Shown: in pieces, positions 24,563 to 37,900 of the stretch
Position numbering within the stretch: position 1 is the stretch's first letter
Layout of the letters: each line of letters opens with the position of its first letter
NCBI GenBank assembly: GCA_964057225.1
Contig: OZ059894.1
Coordinates: forward strand, 1,116,001 to 1,180,000
Source: Auanema rhodensis
Lineage: Eukaryota; Nematoda; Chromadorea; Rhabditida; Rhabditidae
Direction: 5' to 3'
DNA: 64,000 nt
Position numbers and translations under genes: made by a program
Notes under the pieces: generated by a model
Database searches by the model: none
Told to the model about the DNA's origin: nothing
The model's input: the letters and a program-made list of their open reading frames with translations, nothing else

Positions 24563-27500
24563 CGACGCAGCTTAAAAATTCGCATCGAATGCACTATACT
24601 ACATTGAGAAACGCTTTATACAAAAATTAGTTATCATCGTTTGAAAAATGATGCATTAGTGTATGTTGAGTTTCCATGTACACTCAACATTGCTTCCAAA
24701 AACATTTTGACAAAAATTTTTTCAAAAAATTTCAAAATAATTTAGCAAAAAGTAGATGTTTTTAGATTCCTTTTTTCAAGGCAAAGACGATGGACAATGT
24801 TATTCATCGAAAAAATTAATTCTTCAGGGTGAAAATCGAGGATATAAGTGTGAACTTATATCAGTTGATATCTCGGTGCATTTTTAAGCTAGCGCAAATC
24901 TGATAACACGGATCGACGCAGCTTAAAAATCCGCATCGAATGCTTTATACTACATCGAGAAACACTTAATACAAAAATTAGTTATGATCGTTTGAAAAAT
25001 GATGCATTAGTGTATGTTGAGTTTCCATGTACACTCAACATTGCTTCCAAAAACATTTTGACAAAAATTTTTTCAAAAAATTTCAAAAAAATTTAGCAAA
25101 AAGTAGATGTTTTTAGATTCCTTTTTTCAAGGCAAAGACGATGGACAATGTTTTTCAACGAAAAAATTAATTCTTCAGGGTGAAAATCGAGGATATAAGT
25201 GTGAACTTATATCAGTTGATATCTCGGTGCATTTTTAAGCTAGCGCAAATCTGATAACACAGATCGACGCAGCTTAAAAATCCGCATCGAATGCACTATA
25301 CTACATTGAGAAACGCTTTATACAAAAATTAGTTATCATCGTTTGAAAAATGATGCATTAGTGTATGTTGAGTTTCCATGTACACTCAACATTGCTTCCA
25401 AAAACATTTTGACAAAAATTTTTTCAAAAAATTTCAAAATAATTTAGCAAAAAGTAGATGTTTTTAGATTCCTTTTTTCAAGGCAAAGACGATGGACATT
25501 GTTTTTCAACGAAAAAATTAATTCTTCAGGGTGAAAATCGAGGATATAAGTGTGAACTTATATCAGTTGATATCTCGGTGCATTTTTAAGCTAGCGCAAA
25601 TCTGATAACACAGATCGACGCAGCTTAAAAATCCGCATCGAATGCACTATACTACATTGAAAAACGCTTTATACAAAAATTAGTTATGATCGTTTGAAAA
25701 ATGATGCATTAGTGTATGTTGAGTTTCCATGTACACTCAACATTGCTTCCAAAAACATTTTGACAAAAGTTTTTTCAAAAAATTTCAAAATAATTTAGCA
25801 AAAAGTAGATGTTTTTAGATTCCTTTTTTCAAGGCAAAGACGATGGACAATGTTATTCATCGAAAAAATTAATTCTTCAGGGTGAAAATCGAGGATATAA
25901 GTGTGAACTTATATCAGTTGATATCTCGGTGCATTTTTAAGCTAGCGCAAATCTGATAACACGGATCGACGCAGCTTGAAAATCCGCATCGAATGCACTA
26001 TACTACATTAAGAAACCCTTAATACAAAAATTAGTTATGATCGTTTGAAAAATGATGCATTAGTGTATGTTGAGTTTCCATGTACACTCAACATTGCTTC
26101 CAAAAACATTTTGACAAAAATTTTTTCAAAAAATTTCAAAATAATTTAGCAAAAAGTAGATGTTTTTAGATTCCTTTTTTCAAGGCAAAGACGATGGACA
26201 ATGTTATTCATCGAAAAAATTAATTCTTCAGGGTGAAAATCGAGGATATAAGTGTGAACTTATATCAGTTGATATCTCGGTGCATTTTTAAGCTAGCGCA
26301 AATCTGATACCACAGATCGACGCAGCTTAAAAATCCGCATCGAATGCACTATACTACATTGAGAAACGCTTGATACAAAAATTAGTTATGATCGTTTGAA
26401 AAATGATGCATTAGTGTATGTTGAGTTTCCATGTACACTCAACATTGCTTCCAAAAACATTTTGACAAAAATTTTTTCAAAAAATTTCAAAATAATTTAG
26501 CAAAAAGTAGATGTTTTTAGATTTCTTTTTTCAAGGCAAACACGATGGACAATGTTTTTCAACGAAAAAATTAATTCTTCAGGGTGAAAATCGAGGATAT
26601 AAGTGTGAACTTATATCAGTTGATATCTCGGTGCATTTTTAAGCTAGCGCAAATCTGATACCACAGATCGACGCAGCTTAAAAATTCGCATCGAATGCAC
26701 TATACTACATTGAGAAACGCTTAATACAAAAATTAGTTATGATCGTTTGAAAAATGATGCATTAGTGTATGTTGAGTTTCCATGTACACTCAACATTGCT
26801 TCCAAAAACATTTTGACAAAAATTTTTTCAAAAAATTTCAAAATAATTTAGCAAAAAGTAGATGTTTTTAGATTTCTTTTTTCAAGGCAAACACGATGGA
26901 CAATGTTTTTCAACGAAAAAATTAATTCTTCAGGGTGAAAATCGAGGATATAAGTGTGAAATTATATCAGTTGATATCTCGGTGCATTTTTAAGCTAGCG
27001 CAAATCTGATAACAAAGATCGACGCAGCTTAAAAATTCGCATCGAATGCACTATACTACATTGAGAAACGCTTCATACAAAAATTAGTTATCATCGTTTG
27101 AAAAATGATGCATTAGTGTATGTTGAGTTTCCATGTACACTCAACATTGCTTCCAAAAACATTTTGACAAAAATTTTTTCAAAAAATTTCAAAATAATTT
27201 AGCAAAAAGTAGATGTTTTTAGTTTCCTTTTTTCAAGGCAAAGACGATGGACAATGTTATTCATCGAAAAAATTAATTCTTCAGGGTGAAAATCGAGGAT
27301 ATAAGTGTGAACTTATATCAGTTGATATCTCGGTGCATTTTTAAGCTAGCGCAAATCTGATAACACGGATCGACGCAGCTTAAAAATCCGCATCGAATGC
27401 TTTATACTACATCGAGAAACACTTAATACAAAAATTAGTTATGATCGTTTGAAAAATGATGCATTAGTGTATGTTGAGTTTCCATGTACACTCAACATTG

Positions 27501-28423
27501 CTTCCAAAAACATTTTGACAAAAATTTTTTCAAAAAATTTCAAAAAAATTTAGCAAAAAGTAGATGTTTTTAGATTCCTTTTTTCAAGGCAAAGACGATG
27601 GACAATGTTTTTCAACGAAAAAATTAATTCTTCAGGGTGAAAATCGAGGATATAAGTGTGAACTTATATCAGTTGATATCTCGGTGCATTTTTAAGCTAG
27701 CGCAAATCTGATAACACAGATCGACGCAGCTTAAAAATCCGCATCGAATGCACTATACTACATTGAGAAACGCTTTATACAAAAATTAGTTATCATCGTT
27801 TGAAAAATGATGCATTAGTGTATGTTGAGTTTCCATGTACACTCAACATTGCTTCCAAAAACATTTTGACAAAAATTTTTTCAAAAAATTTCAAAATAAT
27901 TTAGCAAAAAGTAGATGTTTTTAGATTCCTTTTTTCAAGGCAAAGACGATGGACAATGTTTTTCAACGAAAAAATTAATTCTTCAGGGTGAAAATCGAGG
28001 ATATAAGTGTGAACTTATATCAGTTGATATCTCGGTGCATTTTTAAGCTAGCGCAAATCTGATAACACAGATCGACGCAGCTTAAAAATCCGCATCGAAT
28101 GCACTATACTACATTGAAAAACGCTTTATACAAAAATTAGTTATGATCGTTTGAAAAATGATGCATTAGTGTATGTTGAGTTTCCATGTACACTCAACAT
28201 TGCTTCCAAAAACATTTTGACAAAAATTTTTTCAAAAAATTTCAAAATAATTTAGCAAAAAGTAGATGTTTTTAGATTCCTTTTTTCAAGGCAAAGACGA
28301 TGGACAATGTTATTCATCGAAAAAATTAATTCTTCAGGGTGAAAATCGAGGATATAAGTGTGAACTTATATCAGTTGATATCTCGGTGCATTTTTAAGCT
28401 AGCGCAAATCTGATAACACGGAT
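24563..28423. repeat. Seven-unit (2457-bp) duplication
   Basis: Units at 24563, 24914, 25265, 25616, 25967, 26318 and 26669 are followed by a second set at 27020, 27371, 27722 and 28073 (then 28424) in the same order, offset 2457 bp. The shared rare marks are T18 with C73 at 24563/27020 and ATCGAGAAACACTT (C43, A51) at 24914/27371. Also shared are A46/T55 at 25616/28073 and G12/C51 at 25967/28424. Copy-specific changes (CTTCATA and AGTTTCC at 27020, GACATTG at 25265, AAAGTTTTTT at 25616) show limited divergence since duplication. Confidence 0.85.
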
Positions 28424-30178
28424 CGACGCAGCTTGAAAATCCGCATCGAATGCACTATACTACATTAAGAAACCCTTAATACAAAAATTAGTTATGATCG
28501 TTTGAAAAATGATGCATTAGTGTATGTTGAGTTTCCATGTACACTCAACATTGCTTCCAAAAACATTTTGACAAAAATTTTTTCAAAAAATTTCAAAATA
28601 ATTTAGCAAAAAGTAGATGTTTTTAGATTCCTTTTTTCAAGGCAAAGACGATGGACAATGTTATTCATCGAAAAAATTAATTCTTCAGGGTGAAAATCGA
28701 GGATATAAGTGTGAACTTATATCAGTTGATATCTCGGTGCATTTTTAAGCTAGCGCAAATCTGATAACACGGATCGACGCAGCTTGAAAATCCGCATCGA
28801 ATGCACTATACTACATTAAGAAACCCTTAATACAAAAATTAGTTATGATCGTTTGAAAAATGATGCATTAGTGTATGTTGAGTTTCCATGTACACTCAAC
28901 ATTGCTTCCAAAAACATTTTGACAAAAATTTTTTCAAAAAATTTCAAAATAATTTAGCAAAAAGTAGATGTTTTTAGATTCCTTTTTTCAAGGCAAAGAC
29001 GATGGACAATGTTTTTCAACGAAAAAATTAATTCTTCAGGGTGAAAATCGAGGATATAAGTGTGAACTTATATCAGTTGATATCTCGGTGCATTTTTAAG
29101 CTAGCGCAAATCTGATAACACAGATCGACGCAGCTTAAAAATCCGCATCGAATGCACTATACTACATTGAAAAACGCTTTATACAAAAATTAGTTATGAT
29201 CGTTTGAAAAATGATGCATTAGTGTATGTTGAGTTTCCATGTACACTCAACATTGCTTCCAAAAACATTTTGACAAAAATTTTTTCAAAAAATTTCAAAA
29301 TAATTTAGCAAAAAGTAGATGTTTTTAGATTCCTTTTTTCAAGGCAAAGACGATGGACAATGTTATTCATCGAAAAAATTAATTCTTCAGGGTGAAAATC
29401 GAGGATATAAGTGTGAACTTATATCAGTTGATATCTCGGTGCATTTTTAAGCTAGCGCAAATCTGATAACACGGATCGACGCAGCTTGAAAATCCGCATC
29501 GAATGCACTATACTACATTGAAAAACGCTTTATACAAAAATTAGTTATGATCGTTTGAAAAATGATGCATTAGTGTATGTTGAGTTTCCATGTACACTCA
29601 ACATTGCTTCCAAAAACATTTTGACAAAAATTTTTTCAAAAAATTTCAAAATAATTTAGCAAAAAGTAGATGTTTTTAGATTCCTTTTTTCAAGGCAAAG
29701 ACGATGGACAATGTTATTCATCGAAAAAATTAATTCTTCAGGGTGAAAATCGAGGATATAAGTGTGAACTTATATCAGTTGATATCTCGGTGCATTTTTA
29801 AGCTAGCGCAAATCTGATAACACGGATCGACGCAGCTTGAAAATCCGCATCGAATGCACTATACTACATTGAAAAACGCTTTATACAAAAATTAGTTATG
29901 ATCGTTTGAAAAATGATGCATTAGTGTATGTTGAGTTTCCATGTACACTCAACATTGCTTCCAAAAACATTTTGACAAAAATTTTTTCAAAAAATTTCAA
30001 AATAATTTAGCAAAAAGTAGATGTTTTTAGATTCCTTTTTTCAAGGCAAAGACGATGGACAATGTTATTCATCGAAAAAATTAATTCTTCAGGGTGAAAA
30101 TCGAGGATATAAGTGTGAACTTATATCAGTTGATATCTCGGTGCATTTTTAAGCTAGCGCAAATCTGATAACACGGAT
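28424..30178. repeat. Single-unit tandem expansions
   Basis: Two adjacent G12/C51 units (28424, 28775) are followed by three adjacent A46/T55 units with A240/T245 and an ACACGGAT end (29126, 29477, 29828). The units at 29477 and 29828 appear identical over all 351 bp by direct reading, and 29126 differs from them at position 12. This is local amplification of one unit rather than of a multi-unit HOR, and looks like the most recent event in the window. Confidence 0.8.
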
Positions 30179-31231
30179 CGACGCAGCTTGAAAATCCGCA
30201 TCGAATGCACTATACTACATTAAGAAACCCTTAATACAAAAATTAGTTATGATCGTTTGAAAAATGATGCATTAGTGTATGTTGAGTTTCCATGTACACT
30301 CAACATTGCTTCCAAAAACATTTTGACAAAAATTTTTTCGAAAAATTTCAAAATAATTTAGCAAAAAGTAGATGTTTTTAGATTCCTTTTTTCAAGGCAA
30401 AGACGATGGACAATGTTTTTCAACGAAAAAATTAATTTTTCAGGGTGAAAATCGAGGATATAAGTGTGAACTTATATCAGTTGATATCTCGGTGCATTTT
30501 TAAGCTAGCGCAAATCTGATAACACGGATCGACGCAGCTTGAAAATCCGCATCGAATGCACTATACTACATTGAGAAACGCTTAATACAAAAATTAGTTA
30601 TGATCGTTTGAAAAATGATGCATTAGTGTATGTTGAGTTTCCATGTACACTCAACATTGCTTCCAAAAACATTTTGACAAAAATTTTTTCGAAAAATTTC
30701 AAAATAATTTAGCAAACAGTAGATGTTTTTAGATTCCTTTTTTCAAGGCAAAGACGATGGACAATGTTTTTCAACGAAAAAATTAATTCTTCAGGGTGAA
30801 AATCGAGGATATAAGTGTGAACTTATATCAGTTGATATCTCGGTGCATTTTTAAGCTAGCGCAAATCTGATAACACAGATCGACGCAGCTTAAAAATCCG
30901 CATCGAATGCACTATACTACATTGAGAAACGCTTTATACAAAAATTAGTTATGATCGTTTGAAAAATGATGCATTAGTGTATGTTGAGTTTCCATGTACA
31001 CTCAACATTGCTTCCAAAAACATTTTGACAAAAATTTTTTCAAAAAATTTCAAAATAATTTAGCAAAAAGTAGATGTTTTTAGATTCCTTTTTTCAAGGC
31101 AAAGACGATGGACAATGTTATTCATCGAAAAAATTAATTCTTCAGGGTGAAAATCGAGGATATAAGTGTGAACTTATATCAGTTGATATCTCGGTGCATT
31201 TTTAAGCTAGCGCAAATCTGATAACACGGAT
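30179..31231. repeat. Three-unit duplication of the a-b-c run
   Basis: Units at 30179 (G12, C51, G162, T260), 30530 (G12, G162, C188) and 30881 (T55, A240/T245) match the a-b-c start of the next block at 31232, 1053 bp downstream. The third unit ends differently: it has A240/T245 and ACACGGAT, whereas 31934 keeps G162 and T240. The trimer therefore duplicated and one copy then recombined in its right half. Confidence 0.8.
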
Positions 31232-34039
31232 CGACGCAGCTTGAAAATCCGCATCGAATGCACTATACTACATTAAGAAACCCTTAATACAAAAATTAGT
31301 TATGATCGTTTGAAAAATGATGCATTAGTGTATGTTGAGTTTCCATGTACACTCAACATTGCTTCCAAAAACATTTTGACAAAAATTTTTTCGAAAAATT
31401 TCAAAATAATTTAGCAAAAAGTAGATGTTTTTAGATTCCTTTTTTCAAGGCAAAGACGATGGACAATGTTTTTCAACGAAAAAATTAATTTTTCAGGGTG
31501 AAAATCGAGGATATAAGTGTGAACTTATATCAGTTGATATCTCGGTGCATTTTTAAGCTAGCGCAAATCTGATAACACGGATCGACGCAGCTTGAAAATC
31601 CGCATCGAATGCACTATACTACATTGAGAAACGCTTAATACAAAAATTAGTTATGATCGTTTGAAAAATGATGCATTAGTGTATGTTGAGTTTCCATGTA
31701 CACTCAACATTGCTTCCAAAAACATTTTGACAAAAATTTTTTCGAAAAATTTCAAAATAATTTAGCAAACAGTAGATGTTTTTAGATTCCTTTTTTCAAG
31801 GCAAAGACGATGGACAATGTTTTTCAACGAAAAAATTAATTCTTCAGGGTGAAAATCGAGGATATAAGTGTGAACTTATATCAGTTGATATCTCGGTGCA
31901 TTTTTAAGCTAGCGCAAATCTGATAACACAGATCGACGCAGCTTAAAAATCCGCATCGAATGCACTATACTACATTGAGAAACGCTTTATACAAAAATTA
32001 GTTATGATCGTTTGAAAAATGATGCATTAGTGTATGTTGAGTTTCCATGTACACTCAACATTGCTTCCAAAAACATTTTGACAAAAATTTTTTCGAAAAA
32101 TTTCAAAATAATTTAGCAAAAAGTAGATGTTTTTAGATTCCTTTTTTCAAGGCAAAGACGATGGACAATGTTTTTCAACGAAAAAATTAATTCTTCAGGG
32201 TGAAAATCGAGGATATAAGTGTGAACTTATATCAGTTGATATCTCGGTGCATTTTTAAGCTAGCGCAAATCTGATAACACAGATCGACGCAGCTTAAAAA
32301 TCCGCATCGAATGCACTATACTACATTGAGAAACGCTCTATACAAAAACTAGTTATGATCGTTTGAAAAATGATGCATTAGTGTATGTTGAGTTTCCATG
32401 TACACTCAACATTGCTTCCAAAAACATTTTGACAAAAATTTTTTCAAAAAATTTCAAAATAATTTAGCAAAAAGTAGATGTTTTTAGATTCCTTTTTTCA
32501 AGGCAAAGACGATGGACAATGTTATTCATCGAAAAAATTAATTCTTCAGGGTGAAAATCGAGGATATAAATGTGAACTTATATCAGTTGATATCTCGGTG
32601 CATTTTTAAGCTAGCGCAAATCTGATACCACAGATCGACGCAGCTTAAAAATTCGCATCGAATGCACTATACTACATTGAGAAACGCTTAATACAAAAAT
32701 TAGTTATGATCGTTTGAAAAATGATGCATTAGTGTATGTTGAGTTTCCATGTACACTCAACATTGCTTCCAAAAACATTTTGACAAAAATTTTTTCAAAA
32801 AATTTCAAAATAATTTAGCAAAAAGTAGATGTTTTTAGATTTCTTTTTTCAAGGCAAACACGATGGACAATGTTTTTCAACGAAAAAATTAATTCTTCAG
32901 GGTGAAAATCGAGGATATAAGTGTGAAATTATATCAGTTGATATCTCGGTGCATTTTTAAGCTAGCGCAAATCTGATAACAAAGATCGACGCAGCTTAAA
33001 AATCCGCATTGAATGCACTATACTACATTGAGAAACGCTCAATACAAAAATTAGTTATGATCGTTTGAAAAATGATGCATTAGTGTATGTTGAGTTTCCA
33101 TGTACACTCAACATTGCTTCCAAAAACATTTTGACAAAAATTTTTTCAAAAAATTTCAAAATAATTTAGCAAAAAGTAGATGTTTTTAGATTCCTTTTTT
33201 CAAGGCAAAGACGATGGACAATGTTATTCATCGAAAAAATTAATTCTTCAGGGTGAAAATCGAGGATATAAGTGTGAACTTATATCAGTTGATATCTCGG
33301 TGCATTTTTAAGCTAGCGCAAATCTGATACCACAGATCGACGCAGCTTAAAAATTCGCATCGAATGCACTATACTACATTGAGAAACGCTTAATACAAAA
33401 ACTAGTTATGATCGTTTGAAAAATGATGCATTAGTGTATGTTGAGTTTCCATGTACACTCAACATTGCTTCCAAAAACATTTTGACAAAAATTTTTTCAA
33501 AAAATTTCAAAATAATTTAGCAAAAAGTAGATGTTTTTAGATTTCTTTTTCCAAGGCAAACACGATGGACAATGTTTTTCAACGAAAAAATTAATTCTTC
33601 AGGGTGAAAATCGAGGATATAAGTGTGAAATTATATCAGTTGATATCTCGGTGCATTTTTAAGCTAGCGCAAATCTGATAACAAAGATCGACGCAGCTTA
33701 AAAATCCGCATTGAATGCACTATACTACATTGAGAAACGCTCAATACAAAAATTAGTTATGATCGTTTGAAAAATGATGCATTAGTGTATGTTGAGTTTC
33801 CATGTACACTCAACATTGCTTCCAAAAACATTTTGACAAAAATTTTTTCAAAAAATTTCAAAATAATTTAGCAAAAAGTAGATGTTTTTAGATTCCTTTT
33901 TTCAAGGCAAAGACGATGGACAATGTTATTCATCGAAAAAATTAATTCTTCAGGGTGAAAATCGAGGATATAAGTGTGAACTTATATCAGTTGATATCTC
34001 GGTGCATTTTTAAGCTAGCGCAAATCTGATACCACAGAT
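31232..34039. repeat. Eight-unit HOR, second a-b-c-e-g-h-g2-h copy
   Basis: Units start at 31232, 31583, 31934, 32285, 32636, 32987, 33338 and 33689, following the same order as 21053-23860 (offset 10179 bp, exactly 29 units). The e unit now has C65 (AAAACTAG). It also carries an isolated A286, which breaks the 279-300 stem in this unit only. The g2 unit retains its two diagnostic marks (C65, CTTTTTCC). Confidence 0.85.
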
Positions 34040-37000
34040 CGACGCAGCTTAAAAATCCGCATCGAATGCACTATACTACATTGAGAAACGCTTGATACAA
34101 AAATTAGTTATGATCGTTTGAAAAATGATGCATTAGTGTATGTTGAGTTTCCATGTACACTCAACATTGCTTCCAAAAACATTTTGACAAAAATTTTTTC
34201 AAAAAATTTCAAAATAATTTAGCAAAAAGTAGATGTTTTTAGATTTCTTTTTTCAAGGCAAACACGATAGACAATGTTTTTCAACGAAAAAATTAATTCT
34301 TCAGGGTGAAAATCGAGGATATAAGTGTGAACTTATATCAGTTGATATCTCGGTGCATTTTTAAGCTAGCGCAAATCTGATACCACAGATCGACGCAGCT
34401 TGAAAATCCGCATCGAATGCACTATACTACATTAAGAAACCCTTAATACAAAAATTAGTTATGATCGTTTGAAAAATGATGCATTAGTGTATGTTGAGTT
34501 TCCATGTACACTCAACATTGCTTCCAAAAACATTTTGACAAAAATTTTTTCAAAAAATTTCAAAATAATTTAGCAAAAAGTAGATGTTTTTAGATTTCTT
34601 TTTCCAAGGCAAACACGATGGACAATGTTTTTCAACGAAAAAATTAATTCTTCAGGGTGAAAATCGAGGATATAAGTGTGAAATTATATCAGTTGATATC
34701 TCGGTGCATTTTTAAGCTAGCGCAAATCTGATAACAAAGATCGACGCAGCTTAAAAATCCGCATTGAATGCACTATACTACATTGAGAAACGCTCAATAC
34801 AAAAATTAGTTATGATCGTTTGAAAAATGATGCATTAGTGTATGTTGAGTTTCCATGTACACTCAACATTGCTTCCAAAAACATTTTGACAAAAATTTTT
34901 TCAAAAAATTTCAAAATAATTTAGCAAAAAGTAGATGTTTTTAGATTCCTTTTTTCAAGGCAAAGACGATGGACAATGTTATTCATCGAAAAAATTAATT
35001 CTTCAGGGTGAAAATCGAGGATATAAGTGTGAACTTATATCAGTTGATATCTCGGTGCATTTTTAAGCTAGCGCAAATCTGATACCACAGATCGACGCAG
35101 CTTAAAAATCCGCATCGAATGCACTATACTACATTGAGAAACGCTTGATACAAAAATTAGTTATGATCGTTTGAAAAATGATGCATTAGTGTATGTTGAG
35201 TTTCCATGTACACTCAACATTGCTTCCAAAAACATTTTGACAAAAATTTTTTCAAAAAATTTCAAAATAATTTAGCAAAAAGTAGATGTTTTTAGATTTC
35301 TTTTTTCAAGGCAAACACGATAGACAATGTTTTTCAACGAAAAAATTAATTCTTCAGGGTGAAAATCGAGGATATAAGTGTGAACTTATATCAGTTGATA
35401 TCTCGGTGCATTTTTAAGCTAGCGCAAATCTGATACCACAGATCGACGCAGCTTAAAAGTTCGCATCGAATGCACTATACTACATTGAGAAACGCTTAAT
35501 ACAAAAATTAGTTATGATCGTTTGAAAAATGATGCATTAGTGTATGTTGAGTTTCCATGTACACTCAACATTGCTTCCAAAAACATTTTGACAAAAATTT
35601 TTTCAAAAAATTTCAAAATAATTTAGCAAAAAGTAGATGTTTTTAGATTTCTTTTTTCAAGGCAAACACGATGGACAATGTTTTTCAACGAAAAAATTAA
35701 TTCTTCAGGGTGAAAATCGAGGATATAAGTGTGAAATTATATCAGTTGATATCTCGGTGCATTTTTAAGCTAGCGCAAATCTGATAACAAAGATCGACGC
35801 AGCTTAAAAATCCGCATTGAATGCACTATACTACATTGAGAAACGCTCAATACAAAAATTAGTTATGATCGTTTGAAAAATGATGCATTAGTGTATGTTG
35901 AGTTTCCATGTACACTCAACATTGCTTCCAAAAACATTTTGACAAAAATTTTTTCAAAAAATTTCAAAATAATTTAGCAAAAAGTAGATGTTTTTAGATT
36001 CCTTTTTTCAAGGCAAAGACGATGGACAATGTTATTCATCGAAAAAATTAATTCTTCAGGGTGAAAATCGAGGATATAAGTGTGAACTTATATCAGTTGA
36101 TATCTCGGTGCATTTTTAAGCTAGCGCAAATCTGATACCACAGATCGACGCAGCTTAAAAATTCGCATCGAATGCACTATACTACATTGAGAAACGCTTA
36201 ATACAAAAATTAGTTATGATCGTTTGAAAAATGATGCATTAGTGTATGTTGAGTTTCCATGTACACTCAACATTGCTTCCAAAAACATTTTGACAAAAAT
36301 TTTTTGAAAAAATTTCAAAATAATTTAGCAAAAAGTAGATGTTTTTAGATTTCTTTTTTCAAGGCAAACACGATGGACAATGTTTTTCAACGAAAAAATT
36401 AATTCTTCAGGGTGAAAATCGAGGATATAAGTGTGAAATTATATCAGTTGATATCTCGGTGCATTTTTAAGCTAGCGCAAATCTGATAACAAAGATCGAC
36501 GCAGCTTAAAAATCCGCATTGAATGCACTATACTACATTGAGAAACGCTCAATACAAAAATTAGTTATGATCGTTTGAAAAATGATGCATTAGTGTATGT
36601 TGAGTTTCCATGTACACTCAACATTGCTTCCAAAAACATTTTGACAAAAATTTTTTCAAAAAATTTCAAAATAATTTAGCAAAAAGTAGATGTTTTTAGA
36701 TTCCTTTTTTCAAGGCAAAGACGATGGACAATGTTATTCATCGAAAAAATTAATTCTTCAGGGTGAAAATCGAGGATATAAGTGTGAACTTATATCAGTT
36801 GATATCTCGGTGCATTTTTAAGCTAGCGCAAATCTGATACCACAGATCGACGCAGCTTAAAAATCCGCATCGAATGCACTATACTACATTGAGAAACGCT
36901 TGATACAAAAATTAGTTATGATCGTTTGAAAAATGATGCATTAGTGTATGTTGAGTTTCCATGTACACTCAACATTGCTTCCAAAAACATTTTGACAAAA

Positions 37001-37900
37001 ATTTTTTCAAAAAATTTCAAAATAATTTAGCAAAAAGTAGATGTTTTTAGATTTCTTTTTTCAAGGCAAACACGATGGACAATGTTTTTCAACGAAAAAA
37101 TTAATTCTTCAGGGTGAAAATCGAGGATATAAGTGTGAACTTATATCAGTTGATATCTCGGTGCATTTTTAAGCTAGCGCAAATCTGATACCACAGATCG
37201 ACGCAGCTTAAAAGTTCGCATCGAATGCACTATACTACATTGAGAAACGCTTAATACAAAAATTAGTTATGATCGTTTGAAAAATGATGCATTAGTGTAT
37301 GTTGAGTTTCCATGTACACTCAACATTGCTTCCAAAAACATTTTGACAAAAATTTTTTCAAAAAATTTCAAAATAATTTAGCAAAAAGTAGATGTTTTTA
37401 GATTTCTTTTTTCAAGGCAAACACGATGGACAATGTTTTTCAACGAAAAAATTAATTCTTCAGGGTGAAAATCGAGGATATAAGTGTGAAATTATATCAG
37501 TTGATATCTCGGTGCATTTTTAAGCTAGCGCAAATCTGATAACAAAGATCGACGCAGCTTAAAAATCCGCATTGAATGCACTATACTACATTGAGAAACG
37601 CTCAATACAAAAATTAGTTATGATCGTTTGAAAAATGATGCATTAGTGTATGTTGAGTTTCCATGTACACTCAACATTGCTTCCAAAAACATTTTGACAA
37701 AAATTTTTTCAAAAAATTTCAAAATAATTTAGCAAAAAGTAGATGTTTTTAGATTCCTTTTTTCAAGGCAAAGACGATGGACAATGTTATTCATCGAAAA
37801 AATTAATTCTTCAGGGTGAAAATCGAGGATATAAGTGTGAACTTATATCAGTTGATATCTCGGTGCATTTTTAAGCTAGCGCAAATCTGATACCACAGAT
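34040..37900. repeat. f-g-h and five-unit repeats
   Basis: Units at 34040 (f), 34391 (hybrid) and 34742 (h) are followed by 35093 (f), 35444 (g with G16: AAAAGTTCG), 35795 (h), 36146 (g with G161), 36497 (h), then 36848 (f), 37199 (g, G16) and 37550 (h). The f units at 34040 and 35093 share a unique CGATAGAC, showing a 1053-bp duplication. The five-unit run f-g-h-g-h (1755 bp) at 35093-36847 recurs at 53344-55098, with its start repeated at 55099. The hybrid at 34391 has a G12/C51 left half joined to a g2 right half. Confidence 0.8.
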
